Shown: positions 1-9,742 of the stretch, piece by piece | How positions within the stretch are numbered: position 1 is the first letter of the stretch | Layout: each line of letters opens with the position of its first letter | From: Prostheceraeus crozeri | Lineage: Eukaryota > Platyhelminthes > Polycladida > Euryleptidae | Length of the DNA stretch: 64,000 nt | Direction of reading: 5' to 3' | Assembly: GCA_907163375.1 (NCBI GenBank) | Contig: CAJQUW010009231.1 | Location: 349,734 to 413,733, forward strand | The notes under the pieces: generated by a model | Seen by the model: only the letters and a program-made list of their open reading frames with translations | What the model was told of the DNA's origin: nothing | Databases searched by the model: none | Translations under genes and position numbers: made by a program

Positions 1-327
1 AGAACCCCTTCATCGAGGTACATTATATCCAAAACGAAACAAACAGAAGTAGTAATAGTTATCGCCGTACCTTAATGAAATGAGGTACGTTTTGAACGAG
101 AGTACGCATTAAGCAAATTCGTTTTAGCGGGGTTCCACTGTATAAATAAATTACGTATGTCATATATTTTGATCAATTGTGTATAAGAGACGATAAGCGT
201 TCATAAATTTTCTATCATTCACAGCAAATTTAATTGATAGCAATATAATTACATGTATAAGTTAGCATGATGGAGATTTAACAAGGTAAGTAAGCTTATT
301 TGTACATACGTGAATTTTCATTGGCAG
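1..327. other. Intergenic or intronic flank, no gene seen
   Basis: AT-rich sequence without a supported gene. A donor-like AAG/GTAAGT near 285 and an acceptor-like TTGGCAG ending at 327 could bound a very short intron before the exon that follows, but this is weak. Confidence 0.3.
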
Positions 328-1513
328 AAATTGGAAAGTGCGGTTGGCCTAGTCACAAAGTTTGAAGATATGTTGCGGGATCACGCAATGCATATCTACC
401 GAGTTCGTCATCAATATCGAGAAATTCAGCATATCAAACTTAACCTTTCTGCTTACCAGATGCTCATAAACGTGGATTTCTCAGAAAACTACTCATGCAA
501 AAGATTCCAAGAAATTCAGTCCGCACACTTCGGTAACAGAGAACAAATCGTCATACATCAAGGAATATATTATCGACATGAAGAATCAGCATGCAGGTTT
601 ATTACCATCTCGGACGACAAACGAAAAACGGCTGATGCGATTGCTGCCCATATTAATTCGATTTTGTTGGATATCAAACCATCAAATTTAAAAAAGGTAC
701 GGAGATACAATGCCACATATACAACATGCAGCTATGATTTTGTCTTTTCAGCTGCATGGTTGTAGTGTCAGATTCCCCAACGAGTCAATATCGGAATAGA
801 AATATGCTACATCTCATGACTCACTTGTGTACTACACACGGTATTGAGGAGTACCAATGGGTGTACACAGAGTCTGAGCATGGAAAAGGGCCCGCGGACG
901 GCATTGGAGCAACGACAAAACGAATGGCGGACGAGCACGTTGCCTTGCGCGGCCAAAGTATTGAGTGAGCTAGAGACTTACATTCAATGGTGCACTCATC
1001 AAATTCACGAATACTTGCGAAGATGGTGAGTAAAACTAGAGATCCTAGAGAGAATAACTCGCCTAGGTCTAACTACAGAATAATTTATAGCAATTACTAA
1101 GAGAGCATGTCATTCAACATGGTGAGAGCTTGTATACCTATATGTGCGAGCATATATTAAATTGTTGATCAGTTGATGGTTTCTATAGTTCATGTGATTC
1201 AACATGGTTAGAGCTAGTACGCCTACCAGATAATTGATACATCAGCTGTTGGTAATTTCTGAAGTTCTTGTGAGGGAATTAATCAAGTTATACCTAATAA
1301 ATATCATTCAGTTGAAACGATTGCAATCAGAGGTTCTTAGATCGACCGATATTTAAAGAAAAAATGTAACGTTCAATTATTTTATTTTTGCAGGTAGCTG
1401 AACGTGAAATTGATCAATTTGCGTCGCTTCAGAAATCATTGAAACCAATGGAAGGCATCGCCAGTTGCCATCACGTTCACTGGGATGGAACCGATATCAA
1501 ATATCGTGATTTG
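328..1513 (+). pseudogene. Exons of a widespread uncharacterised animal family (VDFSENY / SDSPTSQYRN)
   Basis: Three blocks read like exons. Block a (328-696) contains VDFSENYSCK and a run ending in TISDDKRKTADAIAAHI. Block b (752-1025) contains SDSPTSQYRN and then ESEHGKGPADGIGATTKR. Block c (1394-1513, exactly 40 codons) ends with the IKYRDL motif that precedes a Cys-rich tail in relatives I recall. GT donors follow 696, 1025 and 1513, and pyrimidine-rich AG acceptors precede 752 and 1394. The spaced Asp and Glu residues (vDFsEN, SDsptsQ, E.gHGKG) would fit an RNase H-like or DDE-type fold, but that is inference. Block b does not stay in one frame: the SDSPTSQYRN frame stops near 966 while a likely continuation (VLSELETYIQW) is in another frame. 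I therefore call it decayed. The family's function is not known to me. Confidence 0.5.
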
Positions 1514-1895
1514 GTACATATGTACATTGTACACATACCTGCATGTGCTACAATACCCAATTGTGGAAAATGTAGCATTTTGTTTTATTCGTAATAATGA
1601 TATATTCCTCACGGACTGATTTTGTAACGTTAGTGTTCTTAGAATAAAGGGTGTGGAATTTGATGATAGTATATTTCTTACTTGTGAATCTAAATTAAAC
1701 AAGGTACCAGAGCATAAAATGCCACCTACTGTAGAACGGCCTATATAGAATATTGGAAAGGCAAAGGAGCAGAAATAGCATGCAACGGGTATTACATGGT
1801 AAATGAAAGAGAGTAAAATATAAATTTGATAATTCTATTGATATAATAGTCATTTTCATCAAATCAGCAGAAGCAATATTAGGGCCTAATACCAG

Positions 1896-1968
1896 AATAT
1901 CATCTTACCGACACACATTGTCATCTTACCGGCACAAGTTGTCATCTTACCGACACCCATAAAGTTTT
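1896..1968. repeat. Short tandem repeat, three units
   Basis: Three imperfect copies of a unit of about 24 bp containing CATCTTACCGRCAC, in direct orientation. No coding context. Confidence 0.75.
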
Positions 1969-3529
1969 AAGTGGGCCAAATTCATACAAAAACACACGTC
2001 GTGTGGTTCTCAGTTATATTTATGAATTCAGCACATCAAAAAGTATCACTAAGCCCATAAATAAATGAGATTCATTGTACTTGGATTTTCATCATTGAAT
2101 TGTCACATTTCTGTTGGATTTACCCTATTGCATGATGGGAGTTGCTCATACAAAAAGTTCAAAGTCGATTGTATGGAATCCAAATTCGCGGCCATATTTG
2201 GTGCGAGTTTGAGAAGGTTCTCCTATTGAGCTGGTTGAAAAGGTTAATGAACTGGTTGTCCTTCAATCTCACAACCTTCTCTCCTTTCAGGTTCCTCTCG
2301 CTGAGTATTTCTTCGATGTATAAACGTTTGGGACGTATTTACCAGCACAATCCCATGCTCGTAGAACTCACTGGTTTGCATAAAGTGAACATACAGCTTA
2401 GCCTCTTTCACTCAAAGTATACATATGAAACTTATAAGTTCGATTTCACTGATCCAAACGATCAATCTCCTATACGATAAGCAGCTCGGCAGCTACCTTG
2501 TCAGTCTCACGCAAGCCGATGTTGATTGATGTCTCGAATTCCTTGACTTATCATTTATTCTTCATTATTTTTTTTCCTTCGTATAATTCGAATTAAAGAA
2601 TAATCTAAATAGACCCCAATCACAAAGCTTTGAATACATTGCCGATTGGTCATTACTTTCTTGTTATTTTCATTTTGCCAATCAAGTTTCTTTGGCATGC
2701 TTTCACCGTATTCTCACATATGCCCAGCAGTAAAACCGTTCACTGTAAATGCTTTAGCAACATCAATGAAATTCAATACCTGTTGGTCCTCATGATTAGA
2801 ACTCAGATACATATTGAGTCTTCAATATTCAGCAAAAATCTGTTTCGATTCATGACTTTTTCATAGTTTGGAGTTATGCAGCCATATTTTGGTCATCATT
2901 TCCATAAATCAACGGTATGGAAGCATTTGGTTTGTCTTGGTAGCACTTGATGCTCACATCCAGGCAAATTACTAGTCCAGATTTATGTTTTTCATAAACA
3001 TATGAATTTTAAGAATATGCATCCTAGGCATTTCAATTTTGATTTTCAGTTTCATTAATGGAATTCATATGAACGTGACATGTGAATTGCTATTTATCAG
3101 ATGAATTAGAGGTTAAACCGTAATCTCATTCCCTTGGAATATGCGATACAATACTTGCAGTGAAACAGTGGTTTATGATTATGACTTTCTAAACTTAATG
3201 GAAGAGTACACATTTTCAGCCATATATGGAGATCAAAACTTCACCTACTGTCTTCATAATTGAAAATATAAAAAGTGGGAGTGTCCAAGTGTCGGGATTT
3301 TTCTGAGCAGTAATACTTGGTAAAAGCTAGAATAGGTAAGAGCCAAAAGTGACTAAAATGATATTGGTTTTTTCATTATTTGAATTAAAAGGAAAAAAGT
3401 GAAATTTTTTTCTATGTTTTTCACAGAGATGCTGTAAAATGGCCATACATTTTTCATTAACATGTCATGTCAATTTGGAAAGAGCTTGTTAAATTGGCAA
3501 TTGAATGAGTTACCATCACTAAAAGCTCA

Positions 3530-4855
3530 GCTTTATTATGATTAGATTAATTTCTTAAGCGTGATCATATCCCAAACTGACAAGAGCAAAAACTGATCTC
3601 AGTGAACTCCAAAATGGAAATGGGTCAACATAACTATTCAGATTCAAGAAATGACGCCATGCGAATCATAAAATGATACCGTTGAAAACTGAATTTAAAA
3701 CATGACATCTCAGCTAATAGAAGTGCAATGAGATCTCAACTTTTCCTTGAAGACTTGCAGAGACTTGCATTATAATGTGGTTCATGAAATTTCCTAGATC
3801 ATCAGCTTGATTTCCGCTTAATTAAGATGCTTGCTAGCGAATATTCATTCCATTTGACATCCAAGTTGTTTCAAATTACTTATGAATGGGCTTCATGTTG
3901 ATGGGATGTAAATTTTCAACAATTGAGCTTTTTAAAAACTGCTCAAATAATTTTTTGAACCACAGGAACGTGATATCCGTAAAAACTGAATCGATCTTCT
4001 CATTTAGAAATGTTCACTGTATGCAGACACTTTTTTGAGTCGACACTGTACTTGCTTACTCTACGCCATAGATTAGGTAGAGTGGTAACTCTGCATTTAT
4101 TAAATCCCCAATGTGCATACACTTTCGATTTTATTAAATGAACTCGAGGGGATATACTGTAGGTGGCAATTGTTAGCAAATGTGATGGAATGCAAATTTT
4201 TGCAGTTCTGAAAAAATTACCGCGGAATTGAATGATCATGATTGTAATCCAGAAGGAATGGTCTCATTTTATTATGGTATTCTCAGTGTCGACAGCCTTG
4301 GAGATTTAATTGATAAATTATAGCAATTCGATGGGTTGATGCTTTAATGCTCAACTTCAAGAGTACTTTCTTTAGCGTGATTATAACACAGGCAAACTGC
4401 CACTGGTAGAGCAAAATCGCATAATCAAAGACAATGATTTCAATTAACTTTGAAATGGGTCCACATCACCATTGAGATTCAAGAAATGAAACATGAATTT
4501 AGTGAATCATAAAATCATGCCGGTGAAAATTGTATTAAAAACTTGAAATTTCAGTCAAGAAAGCACGAATAATATCGCGACTTTTTCATGAAGACTTCCA
4601 CTAAGAAACGAATCATGAAATTCCCTTGATAATCAGCTTAATTTCCGCTTAGTTGGCATGCATTAGCAAATATTGATTCCTTTTGACATCCAACTTGTTT
4701 CATATTACTTATAGGCTATAGGAGAGTCATCGTGGTAATAGGCCTATATTAATTTGCAAAATTTTGACCTTTTTAAAACTGCTCAAATAATTTTTTGGAC
4801 CACGGGAACAGTCTCCGCAAAAAGCTGAATCTTTTTATGTAAAAAGTTTCACTGT
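3530..4855. repeat. Old degenerate direct duplication
   Basis: About 480 bp at 3530-4010 recurs at about 4370-4850, offset by roughly 840 bp. Matching landmarks include CAAGAAATGA, AATCATAAAAT and TGCTCAAATAATTTTTTG followed by CCAC.GGAAC. Many substitutions and small gaps indicate an old event. It could be two copies of one dispersed repeat rather than a local duplication. Confidence 0.6.
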
Positions 4856-5602
4856 ATATACCAAAGATATTTAATATTATAAAGGGCTAGATAGGAAATA
4901 GGCGTGTTTTTACCTTGTGTGCAACGAAACCAGTGAAAATCAGCTCATATTGCATGAACTTGAAAATATTTGTAAGCGAGCAACAACTATTCCTTTTCAT
5001 TGCCTCTTTTTAGTAATTACAGAACTAAACGCATTTTAATAATAAATCAAGAAATCTTTACATATGTCTAAATACAGCGTCCAAATTGCAACAAATAATA
5101 GTCTATTCTACTTTTTCAGATGTTTAAAACGCAGTTGTAAACAAAAGCATCCTGTTGATACAATTCTTCCAATTAGACTTCATTGCATTGTTTTATGTCA
5201 GTTGAATAAGTCTGAAGAGCGCATGTTATACAGGAATAGGACAAATGAAAACCAGTTGTTTCATTCTTAGATAAAAGAAGAATGAAGTTCACTTAGAGTT
5301 CACCAAATACATTACTAAATGACTTTTCTGAATAAAAAAATGAAACGCGTTTTTACCTTTTTTATGCAGATTGTTTCTTCGTAATAAGTGCGAAGCCTGG
5401 CTATGGTTGTTCATGTATATCGTTGCTGTGCCCACCGTTGCCCGGCCACGCCTAGCGCGATTGCCAAGCTTGGCAATAATCTAACGTGTAAATATAATTT
5501 TGCGGTTAGAAATTACATGATACAACACAAAAAATATATATAAATTATCAGAAAACTTGATATAAAGTTGGCTGAAGCCAATGAAAGCAAACAACGTATA
5601 TA

Positions 5603-5970
5603 GGGGAGAGTGGGGCAGAACGGAACCCTTCGATTTTTGTTTGTTTTGATCATTTGTGTGTCAAGAGCACTTAGTATAGCAAAACACTAGTGATTTTAAT
5701 ATACTCGCGGCATTCATTTTTTGCAAATGCATGAATTTGGGTCTTGTTTTTCTAAATAATCGCTTTTTGGGGTTTTTGATATAATTTTTGAGACTTATAA
5801 TATAAGGGAAATCAGTACTTTGTAAGCGACTTGATACATTTCCAATGTCAAATCCTATTGGTACCGATTATGAAGATCTTTCATTCTTGTTTAGAGCTAA
5901 CTGGAAACAAAAGTGATTTCAAAATTTGAAAATCACCTGAGGCAACACAGTGTTCCGTTCTGCCCCGCTG
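5603..5970. mobile_element. Pogo-type short inverted-repeat element (left)
   Basis: GGGGAGAGTGGGGCAGAACG at 5603 is mirrored by TGTTCCGTTCTGCCCCGC at about 5951-5968, giving a unit of about 370 bp with inverted ends. A TA dinucleotide abuts the left end, as expected for Tc1/pogo elements. The same termini occur at 36,672-36,950, beyond the large nested element, where a pogo transposase fragment lies. It may be a small non-autonomous copy, or the left end of one pogo element split by the later insertion. Confidence 0.6.
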
Positions 5971-6389
5971 TGCTTTATACTTTCCACAAGCTACTCGCAT
6001 GCTTCATGTGGTTGTCATAATCATTACGTTAATGTAGCAGCCTCACTCGTAGTTTTTCATGAATAAAAATTCACAAAATGAATAGCTTCAAATTCACATG
6101 TTCCCATTCAATCGCATGCTGTACAATGTACATAATTTTAACTAGTTTTTCCTCAGACTAATATTGTCAATTAATATGCTAACTGCTTTAATTGTAAGCT
6201 TAGTTCATATCTAGATCTGACGTGTGTTTCTCCGAAGATAGATATCTAGGATGAAATTCAAACCAAACACAAAGAGCTATACCAACACTAACAAGCGCCT
6301 GTTCTCAATATGCTATTGTTTTGTAAAGCAATATTCATTCATCGGCGAATTAGTCACAGTGCTGTGGTAATTAGAGCCTGCATTATCAA

Positions 6390-6716
6390 TTTTGTGTTCG
6401 TGGAAAGGCACAAATAGAAAGAATGCCTAAACAACTAGAGGTAAGCACAAGTAGCATGGAATATCAATTAAGTCCTCCTTTAGTTGTTTATGCAGATATA
6501 GAGTGCTACATCGATAATAAAGTACACAAACCGGCAGCAGTTGGTGTTTATCATGTTTGGCATAAAGCTCTCCAGTCCAGATTTGAAAACAAATATTATG
6601 TCTTCAAAGGAGAGAATTGTATTATGGACTTCTTGGATCACCTAGAAAATATAGCTCAAAACTTATATGATAATCAGCGTGCAATAAGCCGGCAACCAAT
6701 GTCTCCTTCCTCATCA
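6390..6716 (+). pseudogene. Fossil fragment of protein-primed DNA polymerase B (Polinton type)
   Basis: The segment around VVYADIECYI, followed by HKPAAVGVY and by YYVFKGENCIMDFL, fits the start of the 3'-5' exonuclease region of protein-primed family B polymerases carried by Polintons and related viruses. Only this small N-terminal piece is present. It is broken and very short compared with a full polymerase of roughly a thousand residues. It lies just outside the left end of element A, so it belongs to the older insertion site and not to A. How it came to lie beside pogo sequence is not clear. Confidence 0.6.
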
Positions 6717-6722
6717 GACAAG

Positions 6723-7105
6723 AGTAGTAAGCAAGTGACAAACACTCGACCGGCGCGCCCCCTCCCCCTCCCCCCCTCTGGAACGACAGAGGTTGTGGTC
6801 TGTCGTGGTGTGCCGGCCAGGTTGGTTCACGTTCACAACATGTTCGCTGACTACCCCCCCTCCCCCTCCCCCCTTCGAAAACGACAGAGTGTGAGACTCG
6901 GATATGTTGGTCTCGTATGGGTTGACGTGGCCGACCGCCTAGGTTGACGTGGGCGACCGTCTAGGTTGACGTGGGCGACCGTCTAGGTTGGCGTGGTGGA
7001 ATGGTGAAACGGACTTTAGATTCGTGATCAGCGTAAAATTCCGCATCGGTATGGTGAATTTGAAGTCAATCGGCGAGAAAAAATGTTTCTTCAAAATTTT
7101 GGCAG
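6723..7105 (+). repeat. Element A left terminal inverted repeat
   Basis: 383 bp that matches the reverse complement of 35,307-35,712. It contains C/T-rich tracts (6755-6780, 6854-6875), a 22-bp tandem repeat, and ends at TTCAAAATTTTGGCAG. The two copies differ mainly in the length of the C/T tracts. Confidence 0.9.
6921..6997. repeat. 22-bp tandem repeats inside the terminal repeat
   Basis: Three units plus a partial one, each starting GTTGACGTGG and containing CGACCGYCTAG. The same array is mirrored in the right terminal repeat (about 35,417-35,495) and occurs in element B (about 57,755-57,820), so it is a family-wide feature of the ends and may be a protein binding array. Confidence 0.85.
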
Positions 7106-7740
7106 AGTTAAAATTTGGGACGTTTTGGTTTGTAGCGCCCAAACGAAGCATCGGATGAGAAAACGGAGGCCAGATTCGGATTCCGCGTGAAATTCTGCAT
7201 CGGTATGGTGAATTTGAACGCCATCGGAGAGAAAAAATTTTCGCTGACTCCCCCCCCCTCGGGAGAGCTCGCTTCGATTTTGGCTTCCAGTGGACGGATT
7301 TAGTCGTGCCATAGCTCGTTTGAAAGCTAAGAGTGAGACAAATTCAGTGGAAAACACGGCTTGTTCATATCTGTCTTCGTTTAGATGTGAGACGCCATTT
7401 AAGATTTTGGGACATTGGCGAAAAACGACAGAGTTAGAATTTGGGACGTTTTGGGCTGTAGCTTCAAAACGAAGCATCGGATTGGAAAACGGATTTCAGA
7501 TTTAGAATCAGCGTGAAATTCTCTATCTGTATGGTGAGTTTCAAGTCAATCGGAGAGAAAAATTTTCAACATTTTTCGAAAAAACGACAGAGTTAGAATT
7601 TTTGCGATGGCTGCCTACTGTAGAGCCAAAACGAAGCATCGGATGGGAAAACGGAGGCCAGATTCGGATTCAGCGTCAAATTCTACATGGAAATGGTGTA
7701 TTTCCAGCTCAATCGGAGCACTAGAACCGAGATAGACGGG
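7106..7740. repeat. Subterminal repeats, left arm
   Basis: Diverged units share GACAGAGTTAGAATTTGGGA, AAAACGAAGCATCGGAT and GATTCAGCGT.AAATTCT. About two units lie here against four in the right arm. Open frames on both strands are by-products of the repeat. No product is inferred. Confidence 0.75.
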
Positions 7741-7764
7741 TTTTTAGTGTTTGGATGATGGGTA

Positions 7765-7848
7765 TTACGTCATCAGCTGATCGTCACACACTATATAAGC
7801 TGGGAACCGACAGAGACTTGTCATTTAGAGGAGAACGATTGTCAGAGG
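7765..7848 (+). promoter_or_regulatory. Terminal promoter with leader and splice donor (element A)
   Basis: TTACGTCA (7765-7772, CRE-like) and the E-box CAGCTG are followed by TATATAAG at 7793. About 55 bp downstream a strong donor CAGAG/GTAGGT lies at 7848. Element B has the same arrangement at 59,177-59,225, so this is probably a leftward-end promoter with a short spliced leader. A plausible acceptor in A is TTTTTCAG near 9273. The mirror copy in the right arm is at about 23,268-23,352. Confidence 0.6.
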
Positions 7849-8289
7849 TAGGTCGTCTCTCTGAGCTCCGATGATAGCTTCGGACGTTCCAAATTCCGAG
7901 TTTCTGTAAGAAACCGACTTAGAAAATTTCATTGCTGATATCAGCTAAGGCGTCAGACTTAGAGGTTCGCCAGGAGATGGCCTTCGTCTCCAGGCCATAA
8001 AAGACTCCAAAACTTTAAAGGCTTGTAACTTTGCTTCTACAAGTCCGTTTGACTTGATTCAAAAAAGGTTCGGTCGCTATTGACCTGCCCTAAGTGATGG
8101 ACTACTTATAAAATTTCATAAGTAGTGCTAAAAAGTTGAAAAATTTAAATTCACTAGTTTTGGAGGTTTTCTGGGGGTTTTCGACCCTGCTGAAGTCAAT
8201 GAAAGCATTTTTAATGATGTCTGAGCCAGTCTTCTCATGGTATAAGCGGCTTTTCACTGAAAGCGAGCAAGACACGGAGAGTTTTGCTG

Positions 8290-8430
8290 TAATATTCCAC
8301 TGACAGGGTGTTTCTTCGGGACGGCGGACGATGCCGTAGTGATAAGTGTGGCAAGGGAATGTGTCATATTTGAGACCGTAACCGCTGGGAAAACTCATGT
8401 CTCATGTTGGGCATTTGACACAGCTCTCAA
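8290..8430. ncRNA. RNA-like block, copy 1
   Basis: Contains CTTCGGGACGGCGG followed by GCCGTAG, a hairpin ACGGC(7)GCCGT, then a block ending CTCATGTTGGGCATTTGAC. A second block at 8978-9110 has the same skeleton (CTTCGGGACGGCGG, same stem, different loop, CTCATGTTGGGCATTCGAC) but diverged spacers. Conservation of stems rather than codons suggests structured RNA, or alternatively a decayed pair of repeats. An open frame on the minus strand spans it, without recognisable motifs. Mirrored at about 22,690-22,830 and, through the right-arm duplication, also at about 22,315-22,455. Confidence 0.35.
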
Positions 8431-8576
8431 CGTAGCACTTTGAACGCCAATCGGTTGAGTCTTAGCTATCTTGTCATGGGTGGCCTCTAAACATCTCCAT
8501 TGCAAAACGCTGGTGAATCAAGCTCTCTACGGCTTGCTATCAAGCTGATCAAAGCAATAACTTGGGATGTTTCCTC

Positions 8577-8857
8577 AAGGTTTTCAAGTATGCTGAGTTC
8601 AAATCTGCTATCAGATTTCAAATTTAACTAAGACTAAGGCAGCTTTGCGGGGTTAGATCCCAGCTACTGTTCACTACCTTTGACTCGGCGATGCTGTTAC
8701 CACTTCGGGGCAGTGACAATGATGTCTTACGCTGTAAATAGCGGGTATCGGGGAAGATCTCTCACTTCCCTAGTGATCAGTACAAGGCCTTCGGGCTGTC
8801 GACGGGATCGAGTGCCACTCACTACACTCAAATCTATCATTCCTCACTAAGTGTAAA
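8577..8857. ncRNA. Conserved 281-nt intronic RNA-like block (element A)
   Basis: About 93% identical to 59,443-59,723 in element B with no net length change, while sequence on both sides is much less alike. It is not open in any shared frame. Visible helices include GGGAAG(8)CTTCCC, GGCC closed by a TTCG tetraloop, and GGG(7)CCC in GGGGTTAGATCCC. In B it lies inside the leader intron (59,225-59,817), and in A between the leader donor and the next acceptor. A structured intronic RNA or a conserved enhancer are both possible. Mirror copy at about 21,888-22,168. Confidence 0.5.
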
Positions 8858-8977
8858 TTACTGACTATACATTTGTCCTGCTATCAGGTTGTTTTGACTT
8901 GCTATCTAGTTGAATAGTCTCTTGCTATCAAGAGATTCACTTTTGCTCATAAAGCACATCATCGCTGTAATACCTCC

Positions 8978-9110
8978 TTTGCTCGAGCGTTCCTTCGGGA
9001 CGGCGGGTACTGCCGTAGAGGGATTGTGTTGCACGGGTTGTTCGTCGTTTGTTAGACCGAAACCTCTGAGCCGTTGCTCATGTTGGGCATTCGACTTCAT
9101 ATTCAACGTG
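8978..9110. ncRNA. RNA-like block, copy 2
   Basis: Second block with the CTTCGGGACGGCGG...TGCCGTAG skeleton and the shared tail CTCATGTTGGGCATTCGAC; see copy 1 at 8290. Stem bases are kept while loop and spacer bases differ between the two. Mirror copy about 21,635-21,767. Confidence 0.35.
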
Positions 9111-9311
9111 ACGCTTTCTCTCGCCAGGTCAGAGTACTTCAGCCATTCGACAAAGGTTAGTCTTTATGATATGGAGTAGAGTGAAATGTAATTCATTAGA
9201 TGCCCCTTCAATGATTACTCCCATGATAAACGTTGATGAGACAAATGAAATGATTCTCATCTTCCTTTTTCAGTGATTGAAATCTACTAACACACTACCG
9301 TATAATCGTCC

Positions 9312-9430
9312 ACTATGGGACAAGACATGATAGAGCCTCCACGCGGTTTACCCTGGGCAGTCTTTAGACTGGCGAATACTATCATTAAGTTGAATCTGCT
9401 ATCAGTCAACTTGAACGTTGCATCGCGTTA
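9312..9430. repeat. Partial copy of the M2 cassette (left arm)
   Basis: About 115 bp matching the 3' part of the cassette at 9750-10,287 (shared word GACATGATAGA.CCTCCACG). On the minus strand it keeps the reading ANTIIK-antisense frame of M2 with mostly third-position changes, but the rest of the cassette is absent. It sits where gene P1's trailing cassette stands in element B, so it may mark a lost P1. Mirror copy about 21,315-21,433. Confidence 0.6.
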
Positions 9431-9436
9431 GAGGGG

Positions 9437-9475
9437 TATATAAACCACTGCCTCTCATTTCATTTCATTTCAATC
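9437..9475 (+). promoter_or_regulatory. TATA promoter of P2 (element A)
   Basis: GGTATATAAACC lies 39 bp before the start codon at 9476. A CATTTCATTTCATTTC run fills the expected initiator region. Element B has TATATAAG 48 bp before its P2 start. Mirror copy about 21,270-21,308. Confidence 0.65.
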
Positions 9476-9742
9476 ATGCAGACGCCGAACAGTCAAGTCA
9501 GCTCTCCTCGCGGACCGCAGTTAAGGCCGCGAAATTTATTTGAGGAGTTTGTCAGGCTAGAGGAGCAAGGCAGAGTCCACAATAATCTTGCTCGGATTGG
9601 CAATCCGATGACAGCAACTGCTGTCAATCCAACGGAATGGCGCTACATTCCACTTTTTAGCCATGTACCAGTTAGTGTGGAAGTCGACACTGCTACCAAG
9701 GAGAGAGTCAAAGACTCTCTCAGCAGAATCGGTAGGCTGTAA
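9476..9742 (+). CDS. P2, small acidic/basic protein of unknown role (element A)
   Basis: An 88-residue open frame starts at the first ATG after a good TATA box. It is mostly polar: a Pro/Gln/Arg N-terminus (QVSSPRGPQLRPRN), a central FEEFVRLEEQGRVHNNLARIG stretch likely to be helical, and a C-terminal region rich in charged residues (DTATKERVKDSLSRIG). There is no signal peptide, membrane segment or known domain. Element B has an 83-residue frame at the same place, with the same promoter type and followed by the same M2 cassette, but the two proteins barely resemble each other. The position is conserved while the product is not. The gene converges on M2, whose 3' end overlaps it. I do not recognise a function. 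Confidence 0.5.
   Translation: MQTPNSQVSSPRGPQLRPRNLFEEFVRLEEQGRVHNNLARIGNPMTATAVNPTEWRYIPLFSHVPVSVEVDTATKERVKDSLSRIGRL

Larger units (their letters stand above)
1514..5602. other. Intergenic, no supported gene
   Basis: About 4 kb of AT-rich DNA. Open frames at 2142-2480, 2630-2866 and 4000-4239 have no recognisable motif, splice context or codon pattern and look fortuitous. The stretch contains a short tandem repeat and an old duplication, listed separately. A GC-richer patch lies near 5395-5480 and is unexplained. Confidence 0.5.

Noticed and set aside
2142-2480. A 112-residue gene
   Set aside because: Hydrophobic and low in charged residues, without motif or splice context. It looks like chance in AT-rich DNA.
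5395-5480. tRNA-like GC-rich patch
   Set aside because: No cloverleaf could be drawn and no A/B box pair was seen.
7091-7505. Protein genes in the subterminal repeats (also 23,241-24,641)
   Set aside because: Open frames occur on both strands of the same repeat and vary in length between units. No start context or motif.
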